Shown here piece by piece: positions 5,641 to 6,684 of a stretch of DNA of 6,684 nucleotides (positions are counted from its first letter, which is position 1; every line of letters begins with the position of its first letter). Position numbers and translations under genes: made by a program. The notes below the pieces were generated by a model, which saw only the letters and a program-made list of their open reading frames with translations, did no database searches and was not told the origin of the DNA. The stretch is from assembly GCA_021792115.1 (NCBI GenBank), contig JAJYVI010000051.1:1-6684 (forward strand), written 5' to 3'. Origin of the DNA: Microcaldota archaeon. Lineage in GTDB: Archaea; Micrarchaeota; Micrarchaeia; Micrarchaeales; Micrarchaeaceae.

Positions 5641-6684
5641 CTTACACTCTCTCCCTGAGCGTGACTTCCCCTCTGTCCGAGGGTAGTTGCTCTGTGCAAT
5701 ATATTTATTGATGCATTTATATCCCTATCCATCTGCATGCCGCATCTTATGCAATTGTATTCCCTCACAGATAGTGGAATATCCTGGATGTTGCCACAAT
5801 TACTGCATTCCTTCGACGTGTTTCTTGCGTCTACCTTTATTACCTTCATACCAGCACTTTCAGCCTTGTATGAAAGCATTTGGATAAACCTGTTCCATGA
5901 AGCGTTTTGTATTGACTGTGCGAGGCAATGGTTCTTTACCATATTTTGAATATGCAGGTCTTCTACTACAAAAGAAGTATGCCCTGATTGCATCAATTTG
6001 TTTGACAAGTTATGCGCAAAGTCCAAGGATTGGTTTGTTGCATGCTCCCATTTCTTCTGCAATTGTAGTTTTGCATTCTCTCTTCTTTTTGATCCTTTCT
6101 TCCTTCTTGCTATTTTTCTTTGCCACCTTGCAATATGCTTCTCTGCTTTCTTTACAAACTTAGGTTTCTCTACCTTTGTTTCATCAGATGTTGCAATAAA
6201 TGAATTTATTCCAAGGTCTATACCTACAGGGTTTGTATCTTCAATCTTTGTCAGTTCCATGTCTGTTATTGCAGTGAAGATTGCGAAATATTCCCCTGCC
6301 TTTTTCTTTATGGTAAGTGTCTTTATTTTGCCTTCTATTTCTCTGTGCAGTTCTATTTGCATGCTGCCTATTCTCGATACTCTTAGCATGCGCTTCTTGT
6401 TCTTCTTTACAATTATAAAAGAACCATTGTCTTGCGGGTATGTTATTGACTTATATCTGTCCTTTGATTTGAATCTTGGAAATCCTGCCTTCTTGTTTCC
6501 TTCTTTTGTTCTCCTGAAGAAATTTTGGTATGCCTTCATAAGCCTGAGTTCTATCTCGCATCTTGTCTGCGAATATAGTTTCAGGTATTTCTTGTCGTCT
6601 TGGATTATTTCCTTCACAAACCTGTTGAACTGAGCCATTGAAACTTTTGTCTCTCTGTTTTTATATGATTCGATTGACTTCTCA
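5565..6684 (-). CDS. tnpB: RNA-guided nuclease TnpB (IS200/IS605 OrfB), 5' end outside the window
   Basis: TnpB is the RuvC-type nuclease of these elements, an ancestor of Cas12, and in studied cases cuts DNA guided by the omega RNA. The frame is open to the window edge: 15 codons (EKSIESYKNRETKVS) precede the ATG at 6638, and a full TnpB has roughly 40 more N-terminal residues, so that ATG is internal. Numbering from it, KAYQNFFRRTKEG (35-47) and GFPRFKSKDRY (52-62) are family hallmarks. RuvC-I is D141 in VGIDLGINS, RuvC-II is E226 in FVVEDLHIQNM, and RuvC-III is in MDRDINAS (303-310, probably D306). The zinc ribbon has C278, C281, C296 and C299. Arg/Lys-rich 163-197 probably binds RNA or DNA. 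All catalytic residues are present, so the visible part looks functional. The C-terminal tail (about 315-357) overlaps the predicted omega RNA. Transcription would run toward the glycosylase gene. Confidence 0.95.
   Translation of the reverse strand, partial: EKSIESYKNRETKVSMAQFNRFVKEIIQDDKKYLKLYSQTRCEIELRLMKAYQNFFRRTKEGNKKAGFPRFKSKDRYKSITYPQDNGSFIIVKKNKKRMLRVSRIGSMQIELHREIEGKIKTLTIKKKAGEYFAIFTAITDMELTKIEDTNPVGIDLGINSFIATSDETKVEKPKFVKKAEKHIARWQRKIARRKKGSKRRENAKLQLQKKWEHATNQSLDFAHNLSNKLMQSGHTSFVVEDLHIQNMVKNHCLAQSIQNASWNRFIQMLSYKAESAGMKVIKVDARNTSKECSNCGNIQDIPLSVREYNCIRCGMQMDRDINASINILHRATTLGQRGSHAQGESVRPQKEAVLEELRTDKTHPLRDAVIA

Larger units (their letters stand above)
5523..6684 (-). mobile_element. 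Right-hand part of an IS200/IS605-family (IS1341-like) element
   Basis: The segment contains tnpB followed by a right-end palindrome and the trailing GAGGATGTCAC. The predicted boundary is after GTCAC at 5523. These elements leave no target duplication and have no terminal inverted repeats, so the end is judged from the palindrome and from where the intact glycosylase leader begins. The left end and any tnpA lie beyond 6684. No tnpA is visible, so autonomy cannot be judged. Arginine and isoleucine codon choice (AGA/AGG, ATA) matches the neighbouring genes, suggesting long residence or arrival from a related archaeon. Confidence 0.8.

Noticed and set aside
5498..6633. Plus-strand open frames antisense to tnpB (for example 5498-5686, 5687-5887 and 5998-6633)
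   Set aside because: They mirror the tnpB reading frame, have Phe/Ser/Cys-rich compositions typical of antisense shadows and no recognisable motif.
6636..6638. ATG at 6638 (minus) as the start of tnpB
   Set aside because: The frame stays open for 15 more codons to the window edge and those codons look like TnpB sequence; the family needs a further N-terminal region before KAYQNFFRR.
1..6684. CRISPR array, tRNA or rRNA genes
   Set aside because: No regularly spaced repeats and no tRNA-like cloverleaf or rRNA sequence were seen by eye on either strand.

Overview
The window looks archaeal, AT-rich, and probably from a small-genome lineage of the DPANN/Micrarchaeota kind. The evidence is an archaeal-type split phenylalanyl-tRNA synthetase, a class III (archaeal type IV pilin) signal peptide, near-exclusive AGA/AGG arginine and frequent ATA isoleucine codons, and tight gene packing. 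The lineage is an inference from gene type and style; no rRNA or other phylogenetic marker is present.

Positions 1-4754 hold five plus-strand genes with junctions of -14, 21, 22 and 3 bp, so they are probably one transcription unit or two overlapping ones. They are: the 3' part of a small protein whose secondary-structure order resembles RaiA/HPF ribosome-hibernation factors; a pilin-like protein with a class III signal peptide; a secreted, C-terminally membrane-anchored protein with many N-glycosylation sequons; pheS; and pheT. A TATA-like element inside the end of the third gene and a good Shine-Dalgarno before pheS suggest that pheST may also have its own promoter. A 95-bp convergent spacer (4755-4849) has an inverted repeat and T-rich tracts suited to termination on both strands.

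Positions 4850-5506 (minus) encode a HhH-GPD DNA glycosylase of the endonuclease III-related (MagIII-like) group. It keeps the iron-sulfur cysteines and catalytic Asp but has Glu where endonuclease III has its lyase Lys.

Positions 5523-6684 (minus) are the right-hand part of an IS200/IS605-family element. It carries a tnpB reading frame with all RuvC residues and the zinc ribbon, running off the window at its 5' side. Its 3' end and flank fold into hairpins typical of a TnpB-associated omega RNA. The predicted element boundary lies 16 bp upstream of the glycosylase start codon, so the omega RNA guide would be copied from the glycosylase leader and start codon. This RNA-guided nuclease/host-gene junction is the most interesting part of the window. 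No tRNA, rRNA or CRISPR array was seen.
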